NCBI GenBank assembly: GCA_049578985.1
Contig: JBAUMZ010000207.1
Span: 1-55,895, forward strand
DNA: 55,895 nt
Source of the DNA: TH5896 sp049578985
GTDB taxonomy: Archaea; Thermoproteota; Nitrososphaeria; Nitrososphaerales; Nitrososphaeraceae
Reading direction: 5' to 3'
Shown: one piece after another, positions 16,594 to 24,414 of the stretch
How positions within the stretch are numbered: position 1 is the first letter of the stretch
Layout of the letters: each line of letters starts with the position of its first letter
Notes under the pieces: generated by a model
Seen by the model: only the letters and a program-made list of their open reading frames with translations
Databases searched by the model: none
Told to the model about the DNA's origin: nothing
Made by a program: the position numbers and the translations under genes

Positions 16594-16937
16594 AGAGCTC
16601 CTGAGTGGACTCTTATCATAGTGCAGCATATACCTAATCACGTACCAAAGAGGTGCGGTTCTGTTTTCTTCTCAGGAACGGCATCGGCCCAAAAGATCTA
16701 TCTTTAGTTACTATAGAAAGAGACTCCTAAGATAGCACCATATTCTGTCGCTTAACTAGATGCGATTTCCCAAACTAATGCTACTCCTGCTTATAGTATG
16801 CTGATAACGGCAAATAGTATTTGATGAGTCGCTTCTTGCCTGCATTCAAGATAGTATCAGAATTCAATTAGAGGTCTCCCTTTGAAACAAACCCTGCTCT
16901 TTAATGTCATTCGACCCATAAAGAAAATTTGTGAAGA
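16594..16937. other. Gene-free interval of 344 bases
   Basis: I see no tRNA, convincing ORF or repeat here. It is the tail-to-tail space between the small membrane protein gene and the nitrilase gene, so terminators for both are expected, but no long T-run stands out. Confidence 0.5.
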
Positions 16938-17774
16938 TTAGTGGCTAGTAAATGCAAAAAGATTTTTCTTGTAGACATCTGTTCTTCTGTTTTTTAGAAG
17001 TGGAAGCTGTCCTCTCACCTTTATAATATCCGATTTCTCTAATTCCACCACCTCCATCCCTTCTTTATTGCCCATATCTAACAATACAGTCCCAAAAGGA
17101 TCTACTACCATACTCCTACCAGTATATATATTTCCTACCTGATCTGGTGCAATTACATAGATGCCATTCTCAATTGCTCTGGCTTTTATGAAAGTCTGCC
17201 AATGTTCTTCTTTCATAATTCCATGCACCCATGCTGAAGGGATTACTAGAAGCTCAGCACCCAATACGCTCAGTATTCTAGACACCTCAGGAAAGCGTAT
17301 GTCATAGCAGATCATGAGACCCATTTTTGCAGCTTCTAATTGAAAGGGTTTCTCGATGCTATTTCCGGCTAGAAATTTATCCGATTCTCTAAAACCCAGT
17401 GCGTCGTATAAATGGATTTTTCTGTAACGAGCCACGATCACCCCGTCCTTTCTTATTGCAAGTGCAGAATCAAAGACTTTGTTTTTGGTTCGAGCCTTTT
17501 CATAAAGCGTACTAATAACATCAATTCCATTTTCTCTAGCACACCGGCTTAAAGACATTACAAAATTACCAGTATTTACGGCTTCAGAAATCCCGCTCAA
17601 TACGATGGGTTTTTGATCTGATGGGGAATAACCCATTTGAAATTCAGGGAAGCATACGATCTGGGCATTTTTATGGCGAGCTTCTTTAATATAGTCTTTT
17701 GATTGTGCCAAGTTCTTCTTCTTGTCTGTATCTGACTTCATTTGCACGACTGCTATCCGACACAATTCGCTCAT
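16938..17774 (-). CDS. Carbon-nitrogen hydrolase (nitrilase superfamily, Nit2/omega-amidase-like)
   Basis: The 278-residue protein has the catalytic triad of the superfamily: Glu in VCFPEFQMG, Lys in ARYRKIHLYD and Cys in MGLMICYDIRFPEVSR. The KIHLYD and CYDIRFPE motifs are those of the Nit1/Nit2 branch, which includes omega-amidase and deaminated-glutathione amidase. It hydrolyses a terminal amide in the cytoplasm; exact substrate is inferred only. The N-terminus (CRIAVVQMKSDTDKKKNL) is complete, and the start ATG at 17774 is unambiguous. A stand-alone gene. Confidence 0.92.
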   Translation of the reverse strand: MSELCRIAVVQMKSDTDKKKNLAQSKDYIKEARHKNAQIVCFPEFQMGYSPSDQKPIVLSGISEAVNTGNFVMSLSRCARENGIDVISTLYEKARTKNKVFDSALAIRKDGVIVARYRKIHLYDALGFRESDKFLAGNSIEKPFQLEAAKMGLMICYDIRFPEVSRILSVLGAELLVIPSAWVHGIMKEEHWQTFIKARAIENGIYVIAPDQVGNIYTGRSMVVDPFGTVLLDMGNKEGMEVVELEKSDIIKVRGQLPLLKNRRTDVYKKNLFAFTSH

Positions 17775-17979
17775 ATCGTCTTATGACCTGGATACTCATA
17801 ACAAGATAAATAATTATCTGGAAATCTCATCCTCTGTGAAATGAGGACGTAACGAGTAATCGGTTCCTTGACCATGAGCATCCTAGGGGTATTTCTTCTG
17901 GAGTCTGCAATTAAGTACTGGTATCTGATTCGGGTTTGAATGCAGATGACGAGACCCTAGAATACCAATAACTCTAATA

Positions 17980-18312
17980 ATGAGAGCAGAGTATTCTGAA
18001 ATGAACAACTCAAAAATGATCGAGCTTGCCTTTCTACCCCTTACGTATCTCCACTTGCCGGCAGCTAGGGAAATTGATCGTGATGCCGAATCACCGATCC
18101 TAAAGTATAATGATGATGTGATTGGATGCAATTTTGAATCTAACTCGGTAGATTGGACGCCTATATATCACCGATTGGATCGAGTTTTAGATTCTAATAA
18201 TATGGAATATTCGAGACAATCAGTTAGGAGAAAAGGAGTAGCTGAAGAGGGAAAATTTCGTTTAAACAATGGTATTGATAATAAATCTATTGGAATAACT
18301 TTTCAATGGTGA
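17980..18312 (+). CDS. Hypothetical protein, uncertain
   Basis: This 110-residue frame fills part of a 549-base interval (17775-18323) that otherwise has no gene. Its composition is protein-like (balanced charged residues, no runs of rare residues), but no motif, signal peptide or helix pattern is recognised, no TATA box lies at the right distance, and an opposing 82-codon frame (17883-18131) overlaps it. It ends 11 bases before the next gene. I treat it as possible but unproven. Confidence 0.25.
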   Translation: MRAEYSEMNNSKMIELAFLPLTYLHLPAAREIDRDAESPILKYNDDVIGCNFESNSVDWTPIYHRLDRVLDSNNMEYSRQSVRRKGVAEEGKFRLNNGIDNKSIGITFQW

Positions 18313-18323
18313 ATTGTTGAGGG

Positions 18324-18725
18324 ATGAACTCCACAAATCCTACAAAATCTGGTCGTTCAGTCGCGCCTCATGGAAACCGACCACTTTCTTACAATTGGGT
18401 GTTTGCCATTGGAATTACGATGATCCTATTGGGAGTAATATTATTTGCATTAAGAGCAGCTCTAGTCAGCCTTGTGATCATGATTATAGGAATTTCTCTT
18501 TTTACAGCCTGGCTTTACTTAATCACAAGGTTAAAGGAATCAAAGAATCTTCCTCAAAAAGGCAGTTTATCAAATAGGCAAGTTCAGGGAGAATTGAACG
18601 AGGAATGCATATGTGCCATATGTAAGCATAAGGTATCAAACACCTGCCTTAATGAAAATTGTGCGTGTTGCATTCTGATGAAAGATGACAGCGTGGTAGG
18701 GCATTCTAACAATTCCTTGCAATGA
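18324..18725 (+). CDS. Two-helix membrane protein with Cys-rich C-terminus
   Basis: The 133-residue protein has two adjacent helices (about residues 24-43 and 46-67, WVFAIGITMILLGVILF and ALVSLVIMIIGISLFTAW) and a soluble tail with a dense cluster of Cys: ECICAICKHKVSNTCLNENCACC, seven Cys and one His within 23 residues. That cluster is suited to two zinc ions or an Fe-S centre. A short basic loop between helix 2 and the tail suggests a cytoplasmic tail. No characterised homologue is known to me. Confidence 0.75.
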   Translation: MNSTNPTKSGRSVAPHGNRPLSYNWVFAIGITMILLGVILFALRAALVSLVIMIIGISLFTAWLYLITRLKESKNLPQKGSLSNRQVQGELNEECICAICKHKVSNTCLNENCACCILMKDDSVVGHSNNSLQ

Positions 18726-18862
18726 GATAATTTTGTGGCTTGCTGTCATAATATTTCCAGTTCGAACATCTCCATATCTCCTGTTTGCACATTCTGATGG
18801 CCATCCCCAATGCTGATGTCGTTTTAAACGATCAAGACGAATCCACGGTGCCACACCGGCCA

Positions 18863-19285
18863 TTAGTTCCTGTACTTGACTACTCGAACATCTCCATCGT
18901 TTGCTGTTAGAATAATTCGATCAAATTCCAGTTCACTTGGATTTGGAGAAGAAAATACAGATGCAAATGGCCCGATGTCTCCCAGGCTCTGGGGAATTCC
19001 GTTCTCTCCAAACTGAACTATTACATTCTTCAACGAATCGAAGTTATTGTTATTGATTTTTGCAGTTATCGAGCCAATCAATCCCCCTCGTTCTATTATC
19101 TCGATATTTACTCCAACTCTAGGAAGGAATACCGACAATACAACCAGAGCTACAACGACAAAACCTACGATTATCCCCACCTTTGCAATTTTTATATAGT
19201 TTCTTACCACTTTACCACGAAGACCATCTTCCCGAAATTTGTCTTCGTCCCATCTATCACTCAATAGGAATACACCTATGCTCAT
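18863..19285 (-). CDS. Membrane-anchored protein with extracytoplasmic beta domain
   Basis: The 140-residue product has a cytoplasmic N-terminus, one helix (VGIIVGFVVVALVVLSVFLP, about residues 33-52), and an outer domain with alternating hydrophobic strands (VNIEIIERGGLIGSITAKINNNNFDSLKNVIVQF). The topology resembles the LEA14-like proteins at 5684 and 22787, and the strand-N-x(N/P) pattern is loosely similar, but the match is weak. Convergent with the Cys-rich membrane protein. Confidence 0.65.
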   Translation of the reverse strand: MSIGVFLLSDRWDEDKFREDGLRGKVVRNYIKIAKVGIIVGFVVVALVVLSVFLPRVGVNIEIIERGGLIGSITAKINNNNFDSLKNVIVQFGENGIPQSLGDIGPFASVFSSPNPSELEFDRIILTANDGDVRVVKYRN

Positions 19286-19447
19286 GGGAATCGATCTGCA
19301 TTATTGTACTCTCTGGCATCTTATTGCGACCTACCTTAAATAGGTATAGCGATGCAGTCAGCAGAACCTCAGCACGGTTCATTCTTTTAGTTTAAGGTGA
19401 ATTGAAATGAATATATGAAATCCAAAAATTTCCCTCGTCACTAGTCT

Positions 19448-19702
19448 TCAATTTCTTAATTGGAAATTAACTTCAAACATCGTAATAATGTCCTTGATGT
19501 TTTCGTCTGAAGCAAATCTGCAGATCAGAATCCACTTTCTATTTTTTCTTGCCATAATTTGACAAACTGCCTTAGGAATATCAGGGATCGCTTCCACTTC
19601 CACTTCATACTTGCTTCTCAATTTTTCTTCCAGGATGGCCGCAATTCCACTGGGGGCTTGGATTATAATTTTACGCATTCCCTTAGATAATTGGATCGGC
19701 AT
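19448..19702 (-). CDS. Small alpha/beta protein of unknown function; 5' extension broken by an amber codon
   Basis: From ATG 19702 the product is 84 residues: a beta strand (RKIIIQAP), a helix (GIAAILEEKLRSKYEVEVEAIP), a second helix (IPKAVCQIMARKNRK) and a strand (WILICRF), like a small ferredoxin-type or response fold. The same frame continues upstream through 15 protein-like codons to a TAG at 19748-19750, then 18 more codons to an ATG at 19802-19804 that overlaps the stop of the preceding gene as ATGA. So either the gene starts at 19702 or a longer gene has acquired a nonsense codon (or a sequence error). Confidence 0.6.
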   Translation of the reverse strand: MPIQLSKGMRKIIIQAPSGIAAILEEKLRSKYEVEVEAIPDIPKAVCQIMARKNRKWILICRFASDENIKDIITMFEVNFQLRN

Positions 19703-19800
19703 GGATGTGATAATTCTTTCGTTATTAAGGGCTCCAGCCAGATCAGACTATTCTATACGGCAAATGGAAGATAAATTACGGCGAATCACAATGCCAAGTC

Positions 19801-19974
19801 TCATTTCTTTAATCTTTCAAGTAGACCTATTATTCTGCGCAGGCTATCCTGGATCTCCTCTATTGGACTATTTTGATAATCCATTCTAATCTCGAGATCT
19901 ACAAGCTTATTGGCTACAACTAATAGGCTATATATCGGATCTTCGATTTCAGTTCGCGGCATGCCAATGGCCAT
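19801..19974 (-). CDS. Small helical protein (57 aa)
   Basis: The frame encodes MAIGMPRTEIEDPIYSLLVV followed by ANKLVDLEIRMD and SPIEEIQDSLRRIIGLLERLKK, two amphipathic helices with leucine/isoleucine heptads, probably a coiled-coil hairpin. A strong Shine-Dalgarno sequence, GAGGAGG at 19983-19989, sits 8 bases before ATG 19974. The stop overlaps an ATG of the downstream frame (ATGA at 19801-19804). The coupling and helical form suggest an adaptor or regulatory partner of the following protein. Too short for standard ORF detection. Confidence 0.6.
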   Translation of the reverse strand: MAIGMPRTEIEDPIYSLLVVANKLVDLEIRMDYQNSPIEEIQDSLRRIIGLLERLKK

Positions 19975-19982
19975 TTAGGTAT

Positions 19983-19989
19983 CCTCCTC
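19983..19989 (-). promoter_or_regulatory. Shine-Dalgarno site for the 57-residue protein
   Basis: Reverse-strand GAGGAGG lies 8 bases upstream of ATG 19974. Strong RBS sites are unusual in this window, where most first genes look leaderless, so it favours a real small gene here. Confidence 0.5.
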
Positions 19990-20247
19990 GTGCATCAGAA
20001 CTATACATGATTCAATCATACAGATATCTATACTTTACCGGCGCGTACTGGATCTAGATGATTATCAGCCCGTAGACGTTCAAGGCACAACGGCTGACGA
20101 TTTAGACTTGTACCTTTGATAAACAAATAATCTGAATTATACATTTAAGCTTGTCGAATCACCACCAATTAATCTTAATTTTCTGCGTGTGAAATAGAAG
20201 GTGCAGTTTCCTTCCATATTGACAATATTAGCCTGAATTTGGACTAA

Positions 20248-20333
20248 AGGTGGGGAAGGGATTCGAACCCTTATAGATTCGCTTACTACATTCAATTCTG
20301 CAGGCGAACGCATAGCCGCTCTGCCACCCCACC
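20248..20333 (-). tRNA. tRNA-Cys (anticodon GCA) with a 14-base intron
   Basis: Reverse-strand acceptor GGTGGGG pairs with CCCCACC, the anticodon stem is TTCGC/GCGAA, and the T arm AAGGG-TTCGAAT-CCCTT is perfect. The loop is CTGCAG followed by 14 extra bases and A, i.e. an intron at the canonical 37/38 site. Removing it gives loop CTGCAGA with anticodon GCA. Mature length 72, discriminator T. Confidence 0.93.
20284..20297 (-). other. Intron of tRNA-Cys (14 bases)
   Basis: Reverse-strand AATTGAATGTAGTA between positions 37 and 38 is the segment whose removal restores a seven-base anticodon loop. It is near the minimum length seen for archaeal tRNA introns. Confidence 0.75.
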
Positions 20334-20506
20334 ATTCATGTCTCGCCCGTTGATAACTAGGCAAGATCGTACTAGATTTCTACGATTATTTAAATTAAAT
20401 CCTATTGAATGCTGAAAAACAGCAGGGTCAAATTCGAGCAGTATTCAAAATACTAGGCAATCAAAATTAAACGGATTGAAACAACGGTCTCGTTCGAAGT
20501 TAGAGA

Positions 20507-20830
20507 TCATACGTCTATCATGTCGTTTTCAGCGGTCTTCTTCCTATGGCATTGCCAGCATAACAATTGCATATTTCCGATGTCGAAGACTGGTCCCCCT
20601 TTAGATATCGGAATGATGTGGTCTACTGTAAGCAAAGCGATAGGAAAATATTTGCCACAACCAAAATGTTTGTAATTCAAGCCTTGGAAAGCTGGGAGGC
20701 TATTGCCAGGATTACATCTAGATCCATACTTTTTTGCTAGAGTAGTCTTATAATTCTGTCGCATGGAAGGAGGTAGCTGATACCAAGAATCTCCACTTTT
20801 ACCGGCAACATAGATTCTTTTTCGCACCAT
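20507..20830 (-). CDS. HNH-family endonuclease domain protein
   Basis: The 107-residue protein has a C-terminal HNH domain: LTVDHIIPISKGGPVFDIGNMQLLCWQCHRKKT, with the D-H catalytic pair, the central N and the C-x2-C-H zinc half-site. The first zinc half-site, usually C-x2-C before the HNH core, is unclear here (C-G-C-G-K at GCGKYF region). HNH proteins of this size in archaea may be orphan nucleases or remnants of homing/restriction enzymes. It stands alone upstream of a 732-base gene-free interval, which is compatible with accessory DNA. Confidence 0.8.
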   Translation of the reverse strand: MVRKRIYVAGKSGDSWYQLPPSMRQNYKTTLAKKYGSRCNPGNSLPAFQGLNYKHFGCGKYFPIALLTVDHIIPISKGGPVFDIGNMQLLCWQCHRKKTAENDMIDV

Positions 20831-21562
20831 AGTTCGACGAGTAGAATGAATATGTTATATGCATAAATAAAATGTTTGCTCTTCTTGATTTTGTGGTTAA
20901 AATACACGCGATGTATCTATTTAACACAGTATCTGATCGACTTCATATGATTAAACGCGTCACTAAACAATATTATTCTGTTGATCCGAGAGTAAGGAGC
21001 TCAGATTAGCAGATTTTGGTTATTTGTCATATAGTATCTTATCATGTTGCGTTCTCTTTCGGGTAACAACCTATCTTGCCAGTGGTCTCTCATTCAGATA
21101 CCTTCATTGTTAGCTAGTTGTATCCCCAGTTAGCTACGCCATCAACGCAACTTTCATAGTTAGTTGGTTACCCAGTGGAGAGTTCAAGCGTTTGTTCTAC
21201 CTTTGACGTGTTCCAATAACTAGTGATCCTTTCCTTGAACCGTCAAGAGAACAGCAGAAGAGATTTTGGTCGTGTATGTATCTGTACTATTTCAACACTG
21301 ATTTGGGCAGGATTACTTGACCAAGATTTCATTGGTATCTAGGCAATGAAGAAACTATGTAACAGATTTAATTAACTGAGAAGTACCACCCAGATAGATG
21401 AATTCCACTCTGATCCAGCTTAACATGATTTGCTCAACAAAACGTTATACGTGCGCATGCGCTTAAGTAGTAAAGGACCAATAAATTCTGAAAAGACTAG
21501 GCAGCATAATCATTATATTCCAGTACTTGAGGCACTCTTTATTTGTGTACAATATAGAACCA
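20831..21562. other. Gene-free interval of 732 bases
   Basis: No tRNA, rRNA, CRISPR or credible CDS is visible in either strand; frames are short and stop-rich. A loosely repeated GTTAGCTAGTTG/AGTTAGCTACG/AGTTAGTTGG motif occurs around 21110-21170, too degenerate to call a repeat. It lies beside the HNH gene. Confidence 0.5.
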
Positions 21563-21919
21563 TTAAATTGGTTCGACAGAGTCAATGAAAATGAACTCGT
21601 CGTGTTCATCAATTTTATACAACCTCAAATCATCCGACTTTCGCCAATTATGGCTTTGCTCCATCCATCCATCTTCCTTTTTCCAAGATTTCATATTTTC
21701 TAACATACCTGTGAAAATATTATACTCATATCCGTGCATGTAGCATACTATTTTATCCCCATCAAAATGTCCCTTTGACAAGGAGGCTCCTCTGTGAGGA
21801 CAGGAATTGCTGCAGGCAAATAATTTTCCGTTTCTCCTTCCTACAAGAATATCCTTATTGTTAATTGTGAAAATATTCATAGAATTATCCTTTATGTCAT
21901 CACTATTGCAGATCTTCAT
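21563..21919 (-). CDS. Rieske [2Fe-2S] protein
   Basis: The 118-residue soluble protein has both Rieske motifs: C-P-H-R-GA-x-LSKG (C41-x-H43 region) and CYMHGYEYNIFTG (C-x2-H). The order and spacing are as in Rieske ferredoxins of oxygenases and nitrite reductase small subunits. There is no signal or membrane helix, so it should be a cytoplasmic electron carrier. An insertion of about 20 residues (KSWKKEDGWMEQSHNWRKSD) follows the second motif. Its oxygenase partner is not adjacent. Confidence 0.9.
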   Translation of the reverse strand: MKICNSDDIKDNSMNIFTINNKDILVGRRNGKLFACSNSCPHRGASLSKGHFDGDKIVCYMHGYEYNIFTGMLENMKSWKKEDGWMEQSHNWRKSDDLRLYKIDEHDEFIFIDSVEPI

Positions 21920-22125
21920 CGACTCTGGAATCGTAAGGTTACCGATCGAGATACTATAAATCTATTTACTTAATTGCACTTCACCTTTTATAGGAATCAT
22001 TATCGTAAGGATAATTTGGCTTCAACGTAGATTACTATCGTATAGTGTCATACCCCTAATCAGCCATACTAAGTGGTCTTAGACCTCACCTGCCTACTCA
22101 AAAAATACCTTGACAAGTATGAAGA

Positions 22126-22134
22126 TTTTTATAT
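22126..22134 (+). promoter_or_regulatory. TATA box of the TFE-beta gene
   Basis: TTTTTATAT is centred about 32 bases before TTG 22162 and about 56 before the alternative ATG at 22186, so it favours the TTG start. Confidence 0.45.
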
Positions 22135-22161
22135 CTATGTAGGCTAATAATAAATTATATT

Positions 22162-22614
22162 TTGTCATCAGAAATAGTTACTCCTATGAAAATTTCAGTT
22201 AAAACTAGAAATAGTTTAGTCGAACAGGCACTCCAAACTATCTCTCGAAGCGGGGAGAATGGAATATTCCAAACCGAACTTTGTAAGACCTTTTCTCTAG
22301 ACAGTCGAGATGGGTCAAGGCTTGTCGGGAATCTAGAAAAGCAGGCCCTTATCTCTAGGGAAAAAATCCTTTACAACGGTAGGTGGACTTACAAGCTGAT
22401 AGTGAAGAAACCTGCTATGTCTGAAATTGAAAAAAGACAAGTAGAGATAAATAGCGTTGAGGGAGCCCCGTGTTTCAGTTGTAATTATCAACATTTATGT
22501 TCGTCTGAAGATGATATGAGTCAGTATAGTCCAGCCAAGTGTACATGGATCGCAGAATGGGTAATCTCTAGTTTTAACAGGACTTTGAATCATCAGCGTC
22601 ATATCGATCTATAG
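22162..22614 (+). CDS. Transcription factor TFE-beta (RPC34/39-like, Fe-S)
   Basis: The 150-residue protein has an N-terminal winged helix (VEQALQTISRSGENGIFQTELCKTF, then SRLVGNLEKQALISREKILYNGRWTYKLI) and a C-terminal four-Cys motif C104-x2-C107-x5-C113-x13-C127. This is the layout of archaeal TFE-beta, related to the eukaryotic RNA polymerase III subunit hRPC39, where the four Cys bind a [4Fe-4S] cluster. It pairs with TFE-alpha to help open the promoter. TFE-alpha is encoded about 2 kb downstream on the opposite strand. TTG start, TATA-supported. Confidence 0.82.
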   Translation: MSSEIVTPMKISVKTRNSLVEQALQTISRSGENGIFQTELCKTFSLDSRDGSRLVGNLEKQALISREKILYNGRWTYKLIVKKPAMSEIEKRQVEINSVEGAPCFSCNYQHLCSSEDDMSQYSPAKCTWIAEWVISSFNRTLNHQRHIDL

Positions 22615-22786
22615 TGAGGGCTTAGTGTACAGGTAAGGAGCAGCCCGCACTATGGCAAGGCTTTATTTGAAACAGGATATATGATCCAATTACTATCTTA
22701 TGTGCGAGTGGTGAAGCTGGAAAGAGCATTCTGACCAGATACTAATTTTTGTTTGAATATTACTAAGGGTCAGCGCTACAATGAGT

Positions 22787-23332
22787 TTATAAAGAACGCT
22801 GTAATTCATCCCTAAATGCCAATGGAGCTGTAACAAATCCAGACTCGATATCAGCAGTCCCTTCAACTTCCCAATTTATGTCAGAGCTCGTGAAATTCCC
22901 AATATTGATTTGGGTAAGACTTGGATCGTTACGTGGTATTTCGAACTTTGACTTGATTGTAGCCTCGCTTCCAGACAAAAGTTGTGGTCGTCCGTGGACG
23001 GGGATATCTACATAGTCGATATGTCCGTTACCTAGAGACTCACCATTAGCTAAAAGGGTATAATCGATTTTAGAGGTCGTCAAAGTCTTATCAGTAGGGT
23101 TCTCGACTTTAAAAAACACGTTGAGAGTCAGCAGGTTCGCTGTTTCCTCTTCTGGAGAGGGATTCTCAACTTCAACTTTCTCTAGGTTGATCTTTACGGC
23201 ATTGATATCAGGCGGAAGAGTGAGAGTCAAAATAAGTGGTGTAAGAATTATCCCTGCGGCTATTGTTACAACAGCGCCAATGAGAATAGCTCTGCGTCTG
23301 GTAAGAAACATTCTGGCATTTATGCTAATCAA
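22787..23332 (-). CDS. Membrane-anchored LEA14-like protein, paralogue of 5684-6268
   Basis: An N-terminal helix (ILIGAVVTIAAGIILTPLILTL in pieces, residues about 17-37) precedes an Ig-like beta domain: INLEKVEVENPSPEE, TLNVFFKVENPTDKTLTTSKIDYTLLANGESLG. The 'V-NP--K-L--S-I-Y-L-ANG' pattern is the LEA14/WHy signature and parallels 'AHNPNRGTIILESIQYKVLVNN' in the earlier protein. It likely faces outside. Convergent with TFE-beta and divergent from the four-helix membrane protein at 23398. Confidence 0.75.
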   Translation of the reverse strand: MISINARMFLTRRRAILIGAVVTIAAGIILTPLILTLTLPPDINAVKINLEKVEVENPSPEEETANLLTLNVFFKVENPTDKTLTTSKIDYTLLANGESLGNGHIDYVDIPVHGRPQLLSGSEATIKSKFEIPRNDPSLTQINIGNFTSSDINWEVEGTADIESGFVTAPLAFRDELQRSL

Positions 23333-23397
23333 AAGCGCATTAAAATCCTTTCTAAGACAATACGAATAATAGTATTAAAGTCAATCTCAGTTTGGTA

Positions 23398-23901
23398 ATG
23401 GCGTTTGGGGATGTCTTAGTTTTTTGGGTGCATCTAACCTGTGCATCGATCTGGGTTGGTGGATCCTTATTTTTAGGGATAGTTTTGGCACCCATGTTAG
23501 GAACGATCGCCGAATCTCCAGCAGATCGTCTTGCCCTAATGCTAAGAATTGGAAGGAGATTCAACAGAATTGCATTACCCGCATTTATAGTACTGATAAT
23601 GACCGGAATTTACAATTCTCGCGCTTTTCTTTTGCAGCCAGTTGCTCTAATGGATTCAGAGTATGGCATTATTTTGCTTATCAAGATAGTTTTCGTTATT
23701 GTTACGCTCATAATCTATATTATCCACATAAGGTATATAGACATCGAAACAGAAAAAAGGATTTTGAGTGGTGACTCCAATTCTTATCTTCAACCTGCAA
23801 GATCCAGAATTATTCTTCTAGGAAGGTTGATTGTGGGATTATCATTGATAATCTTGTTCCTTGGGGCATTACTAAACAATAGCGGCGCCCTATCATTGTG
23901 A
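23398..23901 (+). CDS. CopD-like multi-pass membrane protein
   Basis: The product has four helices (about residues 5-29, 55-75, 88-110 and 140-160). The start VFWVHLTCASIWVGGSLFLGIVLAPM carries the His and W-x-GG pattern of CopD/DUF-type copper-associated membrane proteins, which may bind copper or heme at the first-helix His. A TTG at 23392 could add two residues (ATG at 23398 is preferred). It has no partner (such as CopC) nearby, so the copper link is a family inference only. Confidence 0.7.
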   Translation: MAFGDVLVFWVHLTCASIWVGGSLFLGIVLAPMLGTIAESPADRLALMLRIGRRFNRIALPAFIVLIMTGIYNSRAFLLQPVALMDSEYGIILLIKIVFVIVTLIIYIIHIRYIDIETEKRILSGDSNSYLQPARSRIILLGRLIVGLSLIILFLGALLNNSGALSL

Positions 23902-24203
23902 CGAATGGTTTTTTCATTGGATCAATTTAGCTGCTCAGACTAGATATCTCCTAAAAGTAACAAATAGACGTCTTTTACCATTAGGAATCATTTGGATATT
24001 CTTGAGGAACAAGTGCGATTAGCACGTTCCCCTATAAAGCCCCCCATTATCGGAGTTACCATAGTGAAACGATTAATAAGGTTTTCATGCATTTCCTGAC
24101 TCTTTAAGGCGAGAGCGAAAGGCTAATAATGATATACACTTTTATAGTAATATGACATATAAAAATTTTGAGTAATTTGACGAGTTTAAATATTTTCCTG
24201 GAG

Positions 24204-24347
24204 ATGTCTGATGACATCAAAGGCGTCACACACGCTGATGGTTTTGACGATGATCTCCCTTATGATTTGGTCTCTCGGCCTTACTACGTAGACTCTTTTG
24301 TCTTTAGCCTAGACCGATCTGCTTCAAGTGATTTCGATTCTGAATAG
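24204..24347 (+). CDS. Small acidic protein (47 aa)
   Basis: This short frame within a 513-base interval encodes an Asp/Ser-rich peptide: MSDDIKGVTHADGFDDDLPY, then DLVSRPYYVDSFVFSLDR and SASSDFDSE. It is strongly acidic with no hydrophobic helix. ATATAAAAAT at about 24158-24167 is a possible TATA box, giving a short leader. The same DNA has TGATGA/CTGA words resembling C/D-box RNA elements, but a terminal D box is missing, so I prefer a coding reading. Function unknown. Confidence 0.4.
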   Translation: MSDDIKGVTHADGFDDDLPYDLVSRPYYVDSFVFSLDRSASSDFDSE

Positions 24348-24414
24348 TAGATTCAAATAGAATGGATATACTAGTTCTGCCAAATAGATTGATATTGAAC
24401 TAACACAAGCCCTA

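Noticed and set aside
18636..18863. 75-codon reverse-strand frame starting at the stop of the gene at 18863
   Set aside because: The start overlaps the stop as TAATG, but the product has no protein-like pattern and runs through the coding part of 18324-18725 on the other strand. A 12-base match (GGAGATGTTCGA) shared with the upstream gene's end is out of frame and probably chance.
21110..21170. Degenerate GTTAGCTAG-type repeats in the 732-base interval
   Set aside because: Only loose, unevenly spaced similarity; no unit is repeated exactly more than once.
24204..24347. C/D-box RNA
   Set aside because: TGATGA and CTGA words occur, but no terminal D box at guide-RNA spacing or stem is seen; a small acidic CDS explains the segment better.
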